A DNA stretch of 64,000 nt from contig JADGKB010000008.1 of the NCBI GenBank assembly GCA_027604185.1, positions 1 through 64,000 on the forward strand, in the 5' to 3' direction. Within the stretch, counting starts at the first letter, position 1; each line of letters opens with the position of its first letter. The DNA is from Boothiomyces macroporosus (taxonomy: Eukaryota > Chytridiomycota > Chytridiomycetes > Rhizophydiales > Terramycetaceae). The notes beneath the pieces were generated by a model. The model was not told the DNA's origin and ran no database searches. It worked only from the letters and a program-made list of their open reading frames with translations. The position numbers and the translations under genes are program-made. This document shows positions 26,701-41,261 of this stretch, in pieces.

Positions 26701-29700
26701 CTTGTATAATAATAGGACTTCCAAATCTTAGAGCGCTTTCCAAGTTCTTTAGGAATGATACATCCCTGAAACTGGTAATCAGGATATTTTTGGTCTTGTA
26801 CAAGGATTTCAAGAATGCAAGTGCCTGGTTTGATGGGTCAATAATCAACGGGTATCGCTGACTTCTTTCTAGTATAACAGCATTTTCCATGCACAGATCA
26901 TCTGCAGGCAAAGAATTAACCACCCAATTATTCCTTTGCTCTGCAGTGCTAAGATACGCGTATATAGACAGTTGCTCATTATATTTGATACCTGATTCGT
27001 CCAATTTCGATTTCCAAGAAGCAATCAGCTGGAAGCGCAAAGTTTGATCAAAGTAACCGGCATAAGATAGGAAGGCGGCAGCTATTAAACTATCGCCAAT
27101 TAGCGTTTCCATTTGCAATCCAAACGTCTCCCTTGATTCTGTCCATCTTTCTCGTTCTGATGACAAGTTTTCAACGACGCTGAGAGATCTGCCGACTCTT
27201 TCCTTGACACCTTCCATTTCCTTTTTCAGATTGTGAACTTCACTGATCAATACAGCGTATTCATCTTTGTACAGGTTGATGCTATTTTCCAATTTTGCAA
27301 TCAAATTTTCCATTTCAAGAGCCTTTGCTTTTGTTTCATTTGCGCTTTCTTCCAACTGTTGCACTTCTGCTCGCAAAGGTTCCACCTTTTCTAGAATAGA
27401 GGCAAAGCTAACCTGAGCAATTACCCACTGTACCAATGGCCCACATGCTTTGCTAGCCCTGTTGACCGTTTCAAAATTGAAATTAGGGTCGTTCAAATAG
27501 TTGGATGCGATTTCATCTCTGATTTTCTGAGGCAACTTTGATGTATCATAACTGACAATGCTAGAGATAAAGTCATCTTTTCTAAGGACAGCTATCACAC
27601 TTTTCCATGAATCAACCTTATTTCCGAGTAAAATACAGACAGCCTCCATCGTCATTTTCACGACAGCCGGTGGGTTTTGCATTGAACGGACTTCAGTCAA
27701 ATGCTGTTTCTTGATGTTACTGACACTTTGCTGAGCTTCAATAACTGCAGGTTCTGCCTTTTCCAAATCTGCTACGACAATCTTCTTTCTTTCCGCAATT
27801 TGCAAATTCTTGGCTTCCAACGACTTTTGAATTTCCACAGAGGCTGCTCGATTATTTTCAGCTTCTTGTTGATCTTCAACCATCTTCTTTAGCTTTTCAT
27901 TTGCTTGGGCAGTCTTAATCTCTAATTCCTTTTTCTTTTCCTCCAAGCTGGCACCAAGTTCTCCAACTTTTACCAATGTCTCGCGCAAACGTTCCAACCC
28001 AACAATTAAATGCCTTTGACGATCTTCCAATTGAGAACGCTTTTCCTGATAGATTTTGCAGAAATTGGTCACAAAATCTATATATTGCCGCGGGGTCAGG
28101 AAAATGTGAGTTTTTTGTTTTTTCACGCTTAGGGTGTGATTAACTTGTTTCGAACAATGGTGAACAAAAATGCAGGCATCAAGCAAAACACTTCGAAGAG
28201 TAAATGGCTTTACGATTCCAGCATAGAAGGGTTGGAAATTGCCAGGACATGTAAAGTTTTGATCCAAATCAATAAGCTCTGTAAATTCATTGGCAACTTG
28301 ATAAAATGCTTGGGAATTCCAATCACCCATCCAGTCCAACACACATCTATTGAACAACGCTGGTGAAGTTGTGGCTTTGTTTGATAAGTCCCCTTCAGGA
28401 GGATTCATAGTAAATATAACGTGAAGGTTCTTTGCCACTTGCTTGGTAAACCAAGCATACAGTTCATCGTGATTGTCAATTGCTAATCCCTCGCGAATAG
28501 AAACTTCTTTGCAAGCAGTCATTAGTGATGTGAACTCATCCCCTTCGAAAAGACCTGGGATTTCAGCATTAGCGAGAAGAGTGTTGATTCTTTCCAAAAA
28601 TGAAGAGTCCATAACATTTGCCTCGTCAATGATAAAGCAGATTTTTTCTCCTTTGCATCCAGATCTCTTTAGAACAGCCCTTAAATCATCATCAAAATCA
28701 GTAATAGAATATTTGCTGTGCATTGCCGGCTGGAAAACAGAAATTCCATTCATCCATGCGACAAATCTTGTCAACGTCGATTTCCCGCTTCCAGATATAC
28801 CAATCAAAAGCAAATGGCCCTGAACCTGATGGAATACCCTGTCAATTCGTAATATATGCTCCAATGCATTGTCAAAAAGAACTAATTGCACATCTACCTC
28901 TTCTTCATAGAATACCTGGAGCCTAGCTTTGATGTAGTCCGAAAGGGCCGACGACTCTGTTGATTCATAGTCTTTGGAGATAAAGTTTGAGAATAAAATT
29001 GGTTTTGCAAGAGCAACAGCAATGTCAACACCTGGGAAATTTTGAACTGCGGTTCTCTGCATCAAATCATCCGACCAGTCTTTTTCAGATTCATCCACCA
29101 GTCTATCTTGGAATAACCTAATTCCCTCGTGTGCCCATATTCTTACTAATTCTTCAATTGAGATGAATTCCAATGATTTAATGATTTCGTAAATTCCACG
29201 TATCCATCGGGTTAATTCACGGGGTGAGAAAATATAATGGGAGTGAGTATCAGCAGTAAACTGCAACTTTGAGTTGGAGTAAAACTCGACCATCGCATTT
29301 GTTAGTGCTTCGGCATATCCCCGTAAAGCAGGATGCGCTTTTAAGGCAGCTCTTGTAAAGGTAGAGTAGATTGTGATGAGCGAGCTTTGTTCTGGGTATC
29401 CAACAAATACTACAGGACAATGACGCAAAAATCGATTAGAAAGGACAACTCTACCAGGATCTGTAGGAGGGTTACATGCCCCAATGACTTGCACTCGTTC
29501 AATAGTGACCCAGACTCTGTCCGATCTCCAGAAGCCCTTCTGTTCAATCATTTGCCTGATTAACGAAATTGCTTTTTGTGTTCCGTATTTATCTTTCTTT
29601 GGAAGGTTGATTTCATCACAAAATAGTACCAGCCAACGGCCAGGATTTTTTGGTATGAATACTTCACCGTTTGCGGATTTCTTATATTGTCCATTTACCT

Positions 29701-32700
29701 CCAAAGTTCGGATAATAGTTTCGCAATTCGTTTCACTTGAAAAGTTGATTGGAATTACATCAATTTCCGGCAATTTCCTTAAAGAGGAAAGCAAAGTCAT
29801 TGTCTAAAGTTACATGTAATTTACTTTTCCAGATCCTGGTGGACCGCACAAAATAACTGATTTATGCTCTGATAGCCAGGAGTATAGAATTTTTTCGTGA
29901 CGAAGTGTATCTAATGTTGGAACAACTATATCTTGTCGTGTGATATTTTGTCGATCAATTTCAATCACAGGAACCATAGATTTCCATGAAACATACTCTG
30001 GGGATTGGATTTCAATGTCATAGTCAAACACTGAAAACCCGTCAGTTCCAATATGCACGCTTCCTGATCTGTTCAAAAATTCCGCAAGTTTAGATCTTTC
30101 AGTGTCATTGACGTCACCACCAAAACTCCAACCTAAATGTAAATAAAAGGATTTCAAGATATATCCTTCCAATTGTTCTGGTAGCAAAGGAAAGTCGAGA
30201 TGGGTAGAATCGTATTCTAGCACAGACTTGATGGTCGAATTCAGCAACGAAAAGAGGTTTTGCATTCCTCTTATAACTGTAAACTCCATAACGTGGGATA
30301 GAGTTTGAGCGAATTCAATAGACAGTTCCAATATCGACCCAGGAGCAAAGAGGGGTTTCAAAAGTTCAACGATTTGTCTTTGTGATAATGATATTTCAGA
30401 AAATTTCAATTTGGATAGATCTATATCAGGTGTCTCTGGAAGTTCATCCACAGGCACATGCTCAAGTGTTTTCAAGTAACGGTTTGAAAGCATGTTAACT
30501 GTAATCATTGATTCAGGGAACCACACCATTCCACATCTACTGACTGTAGCAGGGGTCGCTTGATCTAAATCCTGCACTTCAAACATAATTCTAACATTTG
30601 GAGGAAGAGGCAGACGTTCTCCATTAGGAAGTGTCAACATCTTGTTGTCATCCAAAACAGAATTTAGATTTTCAACCCATTCTGGATCTACATCTCCATC
30701 AAATACAATCCAGTATCGTTTGGCACTTTCACCGCGATCATCAGCCAATACTTTTCGAATAATTTTGGTGAAAATACCATCTGTCCATTCTCTTGTTGTT
30801 GAATCCATCCAGCCGTAAAGCTTATCTTTTGAAATGGCTTTTGGGTCTATAATGTAGTGATGTGTCTCCTTTCCTTCAATCTTTTCGAGAGCTTTTAACA
30901 GTGTTTTCCAAGCTGCTGATTTGCCAGTGCCTGATTTACCAACAACCATGACACCATGGTTGATTTCTTGAATGCTATGCAATTGTAACACCTTTTCTAG
31001 CCAATATTCGTCTGGAACCAACATCAACTGCTTGCAGCATTCTTTCAACTCTAGACTTAACCTGGTAGCACTAATTTCGTTAATTTGTGCTTTGGAAAAG
31101 ATATCTCGAAGTAGCCTACAGTTAGTTCAAGTTTACGTTTCAGCGAGGGCAGCATCTTCTTTTATAAGTTTGGGGAAAACTGTATCCTTGATGCTTTGAA
31201 CCAGTACTTCCTCTTCAACCACATTGACCTCTTTCGAGTTTCTGTTGTTCCTTTGGATTCTACCAGCACTTACTAGGACACTTTTAAGAGCACGAAGACC
31301 GAAATCGTAGTGTTGCTGATCAGACAATTGTTCACTGCAAATCTCAAAGAATGGGATGGCCTTTGACGCAAGACTTTCAGCTTCAACAAACCCTTGAGAA
31401 AAGAGCATCACTTGAGCAATTAATAGTCTGTCGGGCACTGTCATTGAAATACCTCGGAAAAGAGAAGTAAGGTTATCAGGTAGAGAAGACCTTCCAGCAT
31501 ACCCAGGATTCATGGTGATAAACACTCCTGTGGATTGATTTACCTGCAAAGTTTTGCCAACCAATTCAATCTCCCTTGAAGTTTTTAATCCCACTTGAAT
31601 AGACTGAATTTGTTGGGATACAGCAGATAGTATTTTCTCTTCAAGACGATTGAATTCATCAAAACATCCCCACACTCCAACTTTACATAAACCGATAAAT
31701 ATTCTTCCCATTGACTGGAAATCAAAGTTTTCGTCACAGCAGAATACTAGACACTGCCGACCAAGTTGTGCAGCCATAGCCTTTACACTTTCAGTCTATG
31801 TTAAATTTGGAGTATACCTTTCCGGTACCAGCTGGACCAAATGGTGACCCACCAAGCTTGTTATCCAACGCTTGCGCTAAAGTCAAATAACATCGGTCAG
31901 TTAAAGGTGTTTGAACCAGTCTATCATACACTCCCAAGTAATCGAATCCATAGGTAAATGCTGCACTTGCAATTCGAACTTCAACTTTAGATTCCATCCA
32001 ATAGAATCTCATATTTGACAACCACGCGAAATCGGTCAAGCTGGATACATTACATTGTATGAGTGATCTGGTTACATCTCTTTGATGTACCATTTCGGTG
32101 ATTAATGATTCGCACTTTTTCCTATTTATAAAATTCAAGTCCATAACTACAAACTGTGCAAGCAATGCAATGACATCAGCAATTTGATCTAGCAATTCTT
32201 TAAGCTTTCCAGATTTGATCGCCAACTCTGTACTTTCAGTCCATTTACATTGCGAAGCTAAAATAAGGATTTGTGCAGGGTATCGATCAATCCATTTTTC
32301 CAACTCTTCCAAGTTCATTTTTCTATGGCTCTTCATAGATGATTCAAAAGATGAATATAATGCCTTTCTGGTTTCGTCTTCGATTTTGGTCAACCATTCG
32401 TAGACTCGGCAATTTGCTCTATTCACTGGATTTGCAAAGTTGATTATTTCTGCTTCTGGAGATGCAACACCAATGATGTTTTGGGTATCTTCATCAGTCA
32501 AAACTCTTGAAATTGCAGGGAAGATTTTTTTCAAATGAGGTTGAATACGATCCAAATCTTTCGAGTTGCCAAGTATTTCCAACAAATCTTCATCGGCAAC
32601 AAAGTAAAATCGAGAGAAATTTGAACGTTCTCGCTCCAAGTAGTCTCCCAAAGATCTTTGAATTCCTGACAATAATTCTCCTAACCTAGCCATACTCTGT

Positions 32701-35700
32701 TGGATATTTGGAATCAGAATCACTTCCATAATGAGAGGAGACTTGTAGACTTTTCTCATCATTGTCATGAATTCCGCATCGATCGAAACGAATCTGTTAC
32801 TTTCCAAAGGCAAGATTTGTTTAATTTCTTGATTTCCAGAAAAGATACCTTGAATATACACCCATTGTCGTTGAACATTGATCCACAAATCCAACAATGT
32901 CAAAATTTTAGAAAGGTTGTCTTCGAGTAGCATTGCTTCATCTTTAAATGCCTTGTAGTGAACAGAGTTTTTCATTGCCCCTAAAGCGGCTAAATGATCT
33001 TGACATTTGGTAAAAAGTTCATCCCATCCTTTTACCAACCGACATTTGTTTTGGAAGTTGGTAAATTCTAGTGAGTATTGAGACCAAACAGCCTTGATTT
33101 GTTTCAAGTACTCTTCTAATGCCATTTCGCCCTGAGCCAAACTAATTATTTCTTCTACTTGCTTTTCCTTCTTTTCAAAGTTAACTTGCCATAGTGTGCC
33201 CACTTTTAAAGAATTCGTTTTTTCAATTGATAAAATAGAGTTGATTCTCAACCAATGTCGTTCTCGCAATGATTCCGATTTGAGTGGGAGCATACGCAAG
33301 TGTTTGGATAGAAGCCCATTAATCTTTTGCTGCATAGACTGGAAGGCTAAATATTGCCGCAATTGATTTGGCATGGATTTCATATTTTCGAGAATCTTTT
33401 CAATCATACCTTTGACTTGCCAGCATTCTTCGCTAAACCAAGATACTTCCTGGATTGACAAAACTTGGTTCCAGACCAATTCGAGGTTTTCCCAAACTTT
33501 TTTCAGGTCGAAATGCTCTGCAATCGCAGGAGCAAGACTCGAGCTTGTAAAGGCCTTGATTTCTAAAGCTTTTTTGGCCTTTGATAAAATTTCAAAAGTC
33601 TTGTTTGTCGAGGTAAACTTTTGTTCGAATTCTTTCAAAGTTTTTAGCGCTGCTGAAGGATCTTGATCCCCCAAAGGTTTTAAATTGTTCCAGTCTTCAA
33701 GTAGCGTAGCTATTTGATCATTGGTTGTTTGATCTTCTTGGATAATCTTTTCCTTCAATGGCTCGATTTGATCTTGAATCAACCTAGTCTTGCGTTCCAG
33801 AATTTCCTTGAATGCAGAATGCTCACCATTAATCTGATCATAATACAGCCAATCTGGAGGGAACTTGTATCGTTGGCGTTCCAAAATCCGCTGTCCGCTG
33901 TAAAACTGCTTCATTTTTTGATCAAAACTGGCAGATTCATTGCTCAATTCTTGAATTAGCAAGAGGAAACTAACCAAGTCATGAGTAGTAGCATAAGCCA
34001 AATTCTTTTCCAATGATTCTCTATAATTTTTCAACTCTGCATAGAATTGTTGCATTTTTTGGCCAAGAATTGAAGAGAATTTGTTGATCAAATCTCTTTG
34101 CCACGTATCGTACTGTACGTTAACCTTTTGTTGGACATTTCCGTAATCAACAATTAAACCTTTGAATTCTTGACGAGTTTCAGAAGTATCAAAAGTGGAT
34201 CGAACTCTTTTGACATCCAACAATGTATTTGACCATTTATCCAAATTGTCACTGAGGGTATCAAACACTGTTTGTGGTTCCAAATCCCATAAAGACTGGT
34301 ATTGAAGCCATTTGTCAACGTAGAGAGAAAGGTCGTTGTATAGAGAGTCGATATGTTCAAATGCTTTCACTAGGTCTTTTGGGTCAAGTTTTGAAACGAG
34401 ATTAAAGGTTTTTTGAGTCTGCTTTTCGAATGAAAAAATCTTGATTCTTGGCAATAGCGTTACAACTGATAAGACAGATTGGAATTTTCTGGTCCACATT
34501 GCTTTTGCACTTTCCAAAGGAGGATTCAAGTAAATTGTTTGGTTTCGCATTTGGATAGTGTACACCAACTGTTCTTCAAATTCAATATTGCCCAAATTCC
34601 AATTTTTGACTGCTTGGGATAATCTATTCAACAATACCGCCTCAATTTTGGAATCTAACCCAACTACCCATTCATTTAAATTGCTGAAACTTTCAAATGC
34701 CAGTAAATCAACATTCTTTTGGATCTTGTCCACGATTACAGATAATACCAGTTGATCATACTTGCAATCTTCCAATTCCAATATTAAAGAGTCGATTTCA
34801 TTGGTTTTAGTCAGTGCAAGGTTAATCTTGTCCTGGAATTGAAATACAGCTGTAGAGAATTCAGTTACGAATTGTACATATCTACCCTGGTTATTTTGTT
34901 CATAAGTATTGATAAAGTAATCCCATTGTAGTTGGATACCTTTTTGAATCAGAGTTTGTACTTTGAGGTGATATTCCCCAACCAAAATTCCAACTTTTTC
35001 AACGCTAATCAAACATTTTTGATAAATACGCAAGGATTCATTCAACGATACAGCAAATGGATATACCTTTTTGCTGTCTAGCGCTACATTTTGGATTTGA
35101 ATTGGAACACTGTAGCCCATATTCATCAGATTTCTTACTTCTTTGAAAACCGAAATGCTCTTGGAGTCAAAGTTGATTCCCAGTTCCAAACGGTTTAATA
35201 ACCTGTTTTTGGTGATAGTGAATATTCTCCCTCCAATGAATGCTCGGTTCATCTCTTCTTTCAACCAGCTATTAAACAACGGAGTAGTATCCAATTGTTT
35301 TAGGAAAGCCATTTGTTCGTTATAAAGCTTTTGACCTTCTTGATACTGTTCCCAGCCTTTTCCAAGAATATACTCTACCTTTTTCATCAACTCATTCAGC
35401 TGCCTTTCAATCATCTTGATCCACATTAAATGCCCTGAAAGTGATGGCAAGTCTCTAATCCTGGTTAACTGTGCATCTTGACTATTTTCATATCTCTTCA
35501 TGAACTTGACATGCAATTCTTTTAAATCATCTTTAACTTTTTCAATGAGTTGACTCTGGTATTCATGGATAGCTCCTCTAATTTTTGGTCTTACAAATAG
35601 AGCATTGAATTTTGAAAAGATTCGAAACATATCGTTTGCAGTTTTACAGGTTCCAAGCAAATCTTTAAGATTTGAGATGATCAAAGATTCTACTTGTGCA

Positions 35701-37087
35701 ATACTTGAATTGTAGTTTTGTTGAGCAAATTGCCAACTTATAGTTCCTTGATCAGACAAATCAAGGATATCGATTTGCTTGATGTGATCAAGTGCTTTTA
35801 AAACCAATTCGGTGGAATCGGATATCCCTAAATCATGCTTTTCACTGGAGATTTTTTTCAAAGTAGTTGATAATTGATCATGCTGAATTCTGAAATTGGC
35901 AATGAAATCCAAACGCTCTTCCAACATTTGATGGTATGATTCCACTTTGACGGGAATAAGTTTTTCAACTCTCTTTCGAATTACTTCTCTATAATTAGAA
36001 CTACTAACCTTCCAATAGAATAAAACTCTTTAATGTATTCTTCCCAAGTATCGAAAATAGTCTTGCATTCATCAATAGTATGTTTGAATTCGTGGATATC
36101 CAAGAACATCAAATTCTTTTGTTTTAAAACAAGCAATAGTTGATTGTTTAAATCTCTTGATAGCGCTTCTAAAAGTAATAGAGTTTTTTGTATAGGATAA
36201 GGCGCAAGTTTAATTTTCTTGTTTAAATGGCTGAATATTGCAATAATAGATTCATTAATCTTTTGCAAGTCGGTAGATGATAGCAGTTCATTGATTGGAA
36301 ATTCCTTGAACAAGATGTTGTATTTGGAGACTTTTTCCGTGGCTTCCTTGATTCCAGTGTCCGCAATAAACCTGGTATTAGTAATTCTTACCCAACAGTC
36401 GCGTGGAATCTCTTTGCTTGTTTCAGGATTTCCAATGTAAGCAATACTTTTTCATCATTGAGTTGCGAATCAATCATATTCAGATGCTTTTCCATTTGAA
36501 TCCAGAATTCAATTTCATTTCTCGTATTTTCAATAATTTCATTTTCCAATAGAGTAACTTTATGGATTTCATTTATCCAAATCTTTACATCTTTTTGGAT
36601 TGCGTTCAAAAATGAAGAATCTTGCAGCAAGTGAGCAAACGGTGTCTTTTGCTCTGCCAATTCAACGATAATTGGGTTGAATTTGAGTTGAATTTCCGGG
36701 ATATTCACAGTCTGCTGAAGCTGGGCAAGAGATAATTCCAATTCTGCCAATTTCTTTATCGTTTGTTTATCCTTGTCTACATTAGAAACAAGAACCTTGA
36801 ACGTAATAGGGTGTAATTGCATAGTGCAGGTAAGAATACAATTCCTTTTCGTTTGGCAGGTTGAGAAACAAGAATTCGTTTCTTGGATCGTTTTCCAACT
36901 CCTTCTTTTTGATAAAGACGACAGAATCTGGCATTGGTTTCAAAGACGTTTGTGAATTCGTAGTATAGATGGCTTTGATTGATTGATCGTTGAGAAATTC
37001 CATCAGAATTCCTTGATCAATTGGATTGAATAATTTGAAATATTGGTGGTAGATTTCAAAATCCATTTTGTGAAAAAAGTAGTGCAC
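23769..37087 (-). CDS. DYN1: Cytoplasmic dynein-1 heavy chain
   Basis: Minus-end microtubule motor for nuclear migration, spindle positioning and cargo transport. Seven introns (19-22 nt) leave about 4,390 aa, near the usual 4,100-4,650. N-terminal tail to about residue 1,740, then AAA1 P-loop GPAGTGKTESVKA, AAA2 [14 protein letters not shown]3 GPPGSGKTM, AAA4 [19 protein letters not shown], the antiparallel coiled-coil stalk near 27200-28100, AAA5-AAA6 and a C-terminal domain. [14 protein letters not shown]...[43 protein letters not shown] and [22 protein letters not shown] identify dynein-1, not an axonemal or IFT dynein. The first ATG (37087) or one seven codons on (MDFEIYHQ) may be the start. 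Confidence 0.96.
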
Positions 37088-37136
37088 AAGAATTTACTTT
37101 TAGTTTAAACACCTAATGCTTGCGTAATCAATATAG

Positions 37137-37235
37137 CAGAGTGGTTTCAACTATACCTTGATAGAGTTATTCAACTATACCTTGATGGAATTGCTTCAAA
37201 TGTTCTTTGATAGAGTTATTCAAATACTGTAGCCA
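37137..37235. repeat. Short imperfect repeats upstream of the dynein gene
   Basis: Copies of CTTTGATAGAGTTATTCAA and CAACTATACCTTGATAGAG alternate over about 100 bp between the dynein start and the stop of the next minus-strand gene. No product; simple local duplications. Confidence 0.6.
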
Positions 37236-37270
37236 TTGACTGTAGCCAAATGATTATTGAATTACATTTA

Positions 37271-37585
37271 TTAAATATCTTTTTTGATTTCCATGTCTAC
37301 ATCAACTTTAGATTTAAGCAACCCAAAAGCAGGTCCAACCCACACCCCACAATTACACTGATCTCCCGACAAATTAAAACTCCCAAGCTTTGAATTGCAA
37401 TGCGGACAGTTAATTTTACCTTGAATTTCACTAGTTTCGTATTCACGCAAGAAAATAGTTTGACAGTCGTTTATAGCTTGTGACCGTTTACGGTAATTGA
37501 ATGATTCCTGGCCGATTCCCTTTTCATGCTTGATTTCATTTGTTCTTGGAGTTATTGGTTTTCTACAGTTTTTACACTTTATCAT
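37271..37585 (-). CDS. Stand-alone YVH1/DUSP12-type zinc-binding domain protein
   Basis: 104 aa starting MIKCKNCRKPI. It matches the C-terminal zinc domain of YVH1/DUSP12: CKNCRKPI...ESFNYRKRSQAINDCQTIFL, then INCPHCNSKLGSFNLSGDQCNCGVWVGPAFGLLKSKVD, with paired Cys for two zinc ions. In YVH1 this domain follows a dual-specificity phosphatase domain, which is absent here: upstream sequence has no open frame with an HCxxxxxR motif. In yeast the zinc domain alone supports YVH1's role in 60S maturation (release of Mrt4), so a phosphatase-free version is reasonable. RNF180-type proteins carry a related domain and are an alternative origin. Confidence 0.8.
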   Translation of the reverse strand: MIKCKNCRKPITPRTNEIKHEKGIGQESFNYRKRSQAINDCQTIFLREYETSEIQGKINCPHCNSKLGSFNLSGDQCNCGVWVGPAFGLLKSKVDVDMEIKKDI

Positions 37586-37873
37586 GAAAAAAAAAGAATT
37601 CAAGAAATGAATGTTATTTTTAATTTCGATTGGGGAAAAAGAAACGGTTGGGCACAGAACGGTCCGCAAATAATTAATTTCTAAAATTCTTTGTTCAGCA
37701 GCTGATCTTTTGAGCCAAGATCACGATAGGCTCAATATAACCCAAAAAGCATGAAAAAATGTAATGATGTAATGCTTGACAACCTGTTTGATTGAGATAG
37801 TGTACTCGATGATGTAATTGACACCTTCAAGTAGTAATCATGATGCAATAATTCGATTTGATTATTGATGTAA

Positions 37874-38716
37874 TCAAGATAATATATTAGATAATGACAT
37901 AATAGACGATGAGCTTTTTGAAGTGGCGATTTCAGCCAAGTACATCAGAGACTCTTTCTTTTGGACTTCTAACGGAGACATTTTAGGCGAAGGGAGATAG
38001 TCGTGTTTTATCAATCTCGCTGGTTCTTCCTTTACCATCTCCGGAGATAGTGGGGAATACGTTGCGGCATGGCACAGTTGCTGTAAGGGAGGAAGTTTAC
38101 CATCATTCATGACCTGCATTTTAATTGGTGGTAAAACTAGGGAATCAGTATAGAAAGAGTCGCTTCTAGCCATATGTGCTCGCTTCCTTCTTCTAATGAT
38201 TGGTGTTTTCATTTCTTTCGGTCTATGAGAACCATGCAGCTTATAGTATAAACCACAAGCATTGCAGATGCTATTGCCTTCCAAATCTCTTCTCCATAGT
38301 GGAGTATCAGTAGTGTTACAGTTATAGCACTTGTTGGAAGGAGTAGACTGTCTCTCTGGCTGTACGGTAGGATGGCTCCAGTGGAACTGGAAGCTTCTCT
38401 CTTGCGGCTCAGAGTAGTCTTTGCGAAGGTATTTAGGTCTTTTCTGTTGATTGGATTTAAGATACAATCCTGAAATTAGCAAGAAATTACCACAAGCATT
38501 GCATACTACTTCACCCAAGTTATTACGTCTCCACAGAGGAGTAGAAGTTGTTCCGCAACCAGTGCATTTTCTAACTTTGTTTGACATTTTAACTGCGGTA
38601 GGAAATGTTGTCTTTTTATCATCATCTAAGGACCCCGACCAAATTATAATTTCCATTTTCGGTTGGTTCGAGAGGCGCAATCGAGTGAAACGATTCAAAG
38701 ATTGCGATCTGTCCAA
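37874..38716 (-). CDS. GATA transcription factor with two zinc fingers
   Basis: Two GATA fingers, each C-x2-C-x17-C-x2-C: CTGCGTTSTPLWRRN...CNACGLYLKSNQQKRPKYLRKD and CYNCNTTDTPLWRRD...CNACGLYYKLHGSHRPKEMKT followed by a basic RRRKR tail. The first finger is complete only after removing a 21-nt intron within CNACG|LYLK. That intron has no in-frame stop, so a retained form would add seven residues inside the finger. There is no Cys-rich spacer between fingers, unlike the iron-sensing SRE1/Fep1 group. The true start may be MSNKVRKC (38587) rather than the upstream ATG at 38716. Target genes unknown. Confidence 0.88.
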   Translation of the reverse strand: MDRSQSLNRFTRLRLSNQPKMEIIIWSGSLDDDKKTTFPTAVKMSNKVRKCTGCGTTSTPLWRRNNLGEVVCNACGNFLLISGLYLKSNQQKRPKYLRKDYSEPQERSFQFHWSHPTVQPERQSTPSNKCYNCNTTDTPLWRRDLEGNSICNACGLYYKLHGSHRPKEMKTPIIRRRKRAHMARSDSFYTDSLVLPPIKMQVMNDGKLPPLQQLCHAATYSPLSPEMVKEEPARLIKHDYLPSPKMSPLEVQKKESLMYLAEIATSKSSSSIMSLSNILS

Positions 38717-39534
38717 TCAAATCGATACCTTCTCCGCAGCCACTCCTGCAATGAAATTGGGCTCCTCGATGGTGTTTTAAAAAAGTGTCAAGCCATAAAA
38801 TTTAATTAGAGGTATTGATCAAAAGCAATACTATCCATCTTTTCCCTACGCAAACTGATGGATCAGACGGCAATTATTGATTGAACATTGATCTTGTGAT
38901 GGGTCTCGGGTTTCGCTTGTGGATCAATCTGGTTGATTGATTATTGATTCTTAGGTGGCAGTGCCAAGCCCACTTTATCCACATTTTAACCACCATTTCA
39001 TAATTTAATAGGACAACTTCATTAATACGCACCTATTTAACGGATGCTATCAACTTTGCTGATGGCTATACCAACAACAATTCGAAAATATTTCTGCCGC
39101 CCTCCGTTTGGCACTTCCGATTTGGAAACTCAAAAGAGATGGTTACACACAGAGCTGTTCACATGGACAACTCACTAAATTAAACATGTATGCAAGCAGG
39201 GCAATAATGTTATAAACGACATATTTCCGTTGGATTTTTAATTCCTTGATCTTGGGCACAATGGCTACCTTCAGCTTCATTATGATGAAATCAGTCTGGG
39301 TGGCAGTGAGTGTGACAAACCAGGTCCCTGAATTAACATATCAGGCTAAATCAAGGCTTTTCATCTTTCGATTCCACTGTTAATTTGCTTGGATTTAAAA
39401 GCATAAAGCCTACATTTTGGGCAGACAGGGATCCTGTTTACATCATATGATGGTTAGACTACATGAGCATCGATTTACAAGTGGTGTAGATAATCGAAAT
39501 TTCAATGTTCATTCCCCGTCCGACGGCCCCGTTA
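38717..39534. other. Intergenic, 0.8 kb
   Basis: AT-rich, no coding sequence supported on either strand. It includes the GATA gene's upstream region. Confidence 0.5.
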
Positions 39535-39738
39535 TCATATGAGAAAGTCGTTTGTAAAAGTACTGATTTGATCAAATCGAAAAAGTGATGATTGGTGGGA
39601 ATAGTCAATGAGCGCTAGAATCTTGGCACTAGTTTTTAGGCAGCGTTGGTTGGAATACAGCAGAATGACCGCTCTTGGAACAGTTGGTAGTGCAATCTCA
39701 AGCTGACGACGAATGAAATCAGGTACCTTCACTCTCAT
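39535..39738 (-). CDS. Small hypothetical protein
   Basis: 67 aa, start ATG at 39738, 33 bp downstream of the RAD51 stop on the same strand. It contains VPDFIRRQLEIALPTVPRAVILLYSN and ends FTNDFLI, with no Cys cluster or membrane segment. I do not recognise it; no intron is evident. It could also be an exon of a larger unannotated gene. Confidence 0.35.
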   Translation of the reverse strand: MRVKVPDFIRRQLEIALPTVPRAVILLYSNQRCLKTSAKILALIDYSHQSSLFRFDQISTFTNDFLI

Positions 39739-39770
39739 TGTAATAATTTTACATTGAAAATCAATTTTAT

Positions 39771-40929
<1,159 letters not shown>

Positions 40930-41261
40930 TTGAGATTTTAAGATTTCGGACAAAAATTTCGAGTCATTGAAAGTCTGGTCATGCGGACATCTTTCATTGA
41001 CAATTAATCTTGGAGATTAACCAAAGAGAATTCAAGTTAATTCTGACCATTGCGTTTATTTGACCAATCGTTCGCACGGGAATTCCAACAGTAGAAACAA
41101 TTGGAAGAGGTAATCTGTTAACAATCCCGGCTATTTGTCCTTCTTTCCACAATGAAATTATACGTTAAAACACCACATAGACAGAAATGCACCTTTCAAA
41201 GGTCATATTTTTATCTTTCAAGGACGGTAAACGTGGATAAAATCATTGCTCAACTACAGGT
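40930..41261. other. Intergenic, RAD51 promoter region
   Basis: No gene seen. It holds the RAD51 upstream region and the 3' end of the next minus-strand gene. Confidence 0.5.

Noticed and set aside
26080..36440. Many plus-strand ORFs across the dynein locus
   Set aside because: All are antisense shadows of the minus-strand dynein coding sequence.
23769..37087. Axonemal (flagellar) dynein as identity of the heavy chain
   Set aside because: AAA1-AAA4 sequences match cytoplasmic dynein-1, so it says nothing about a flagellum.
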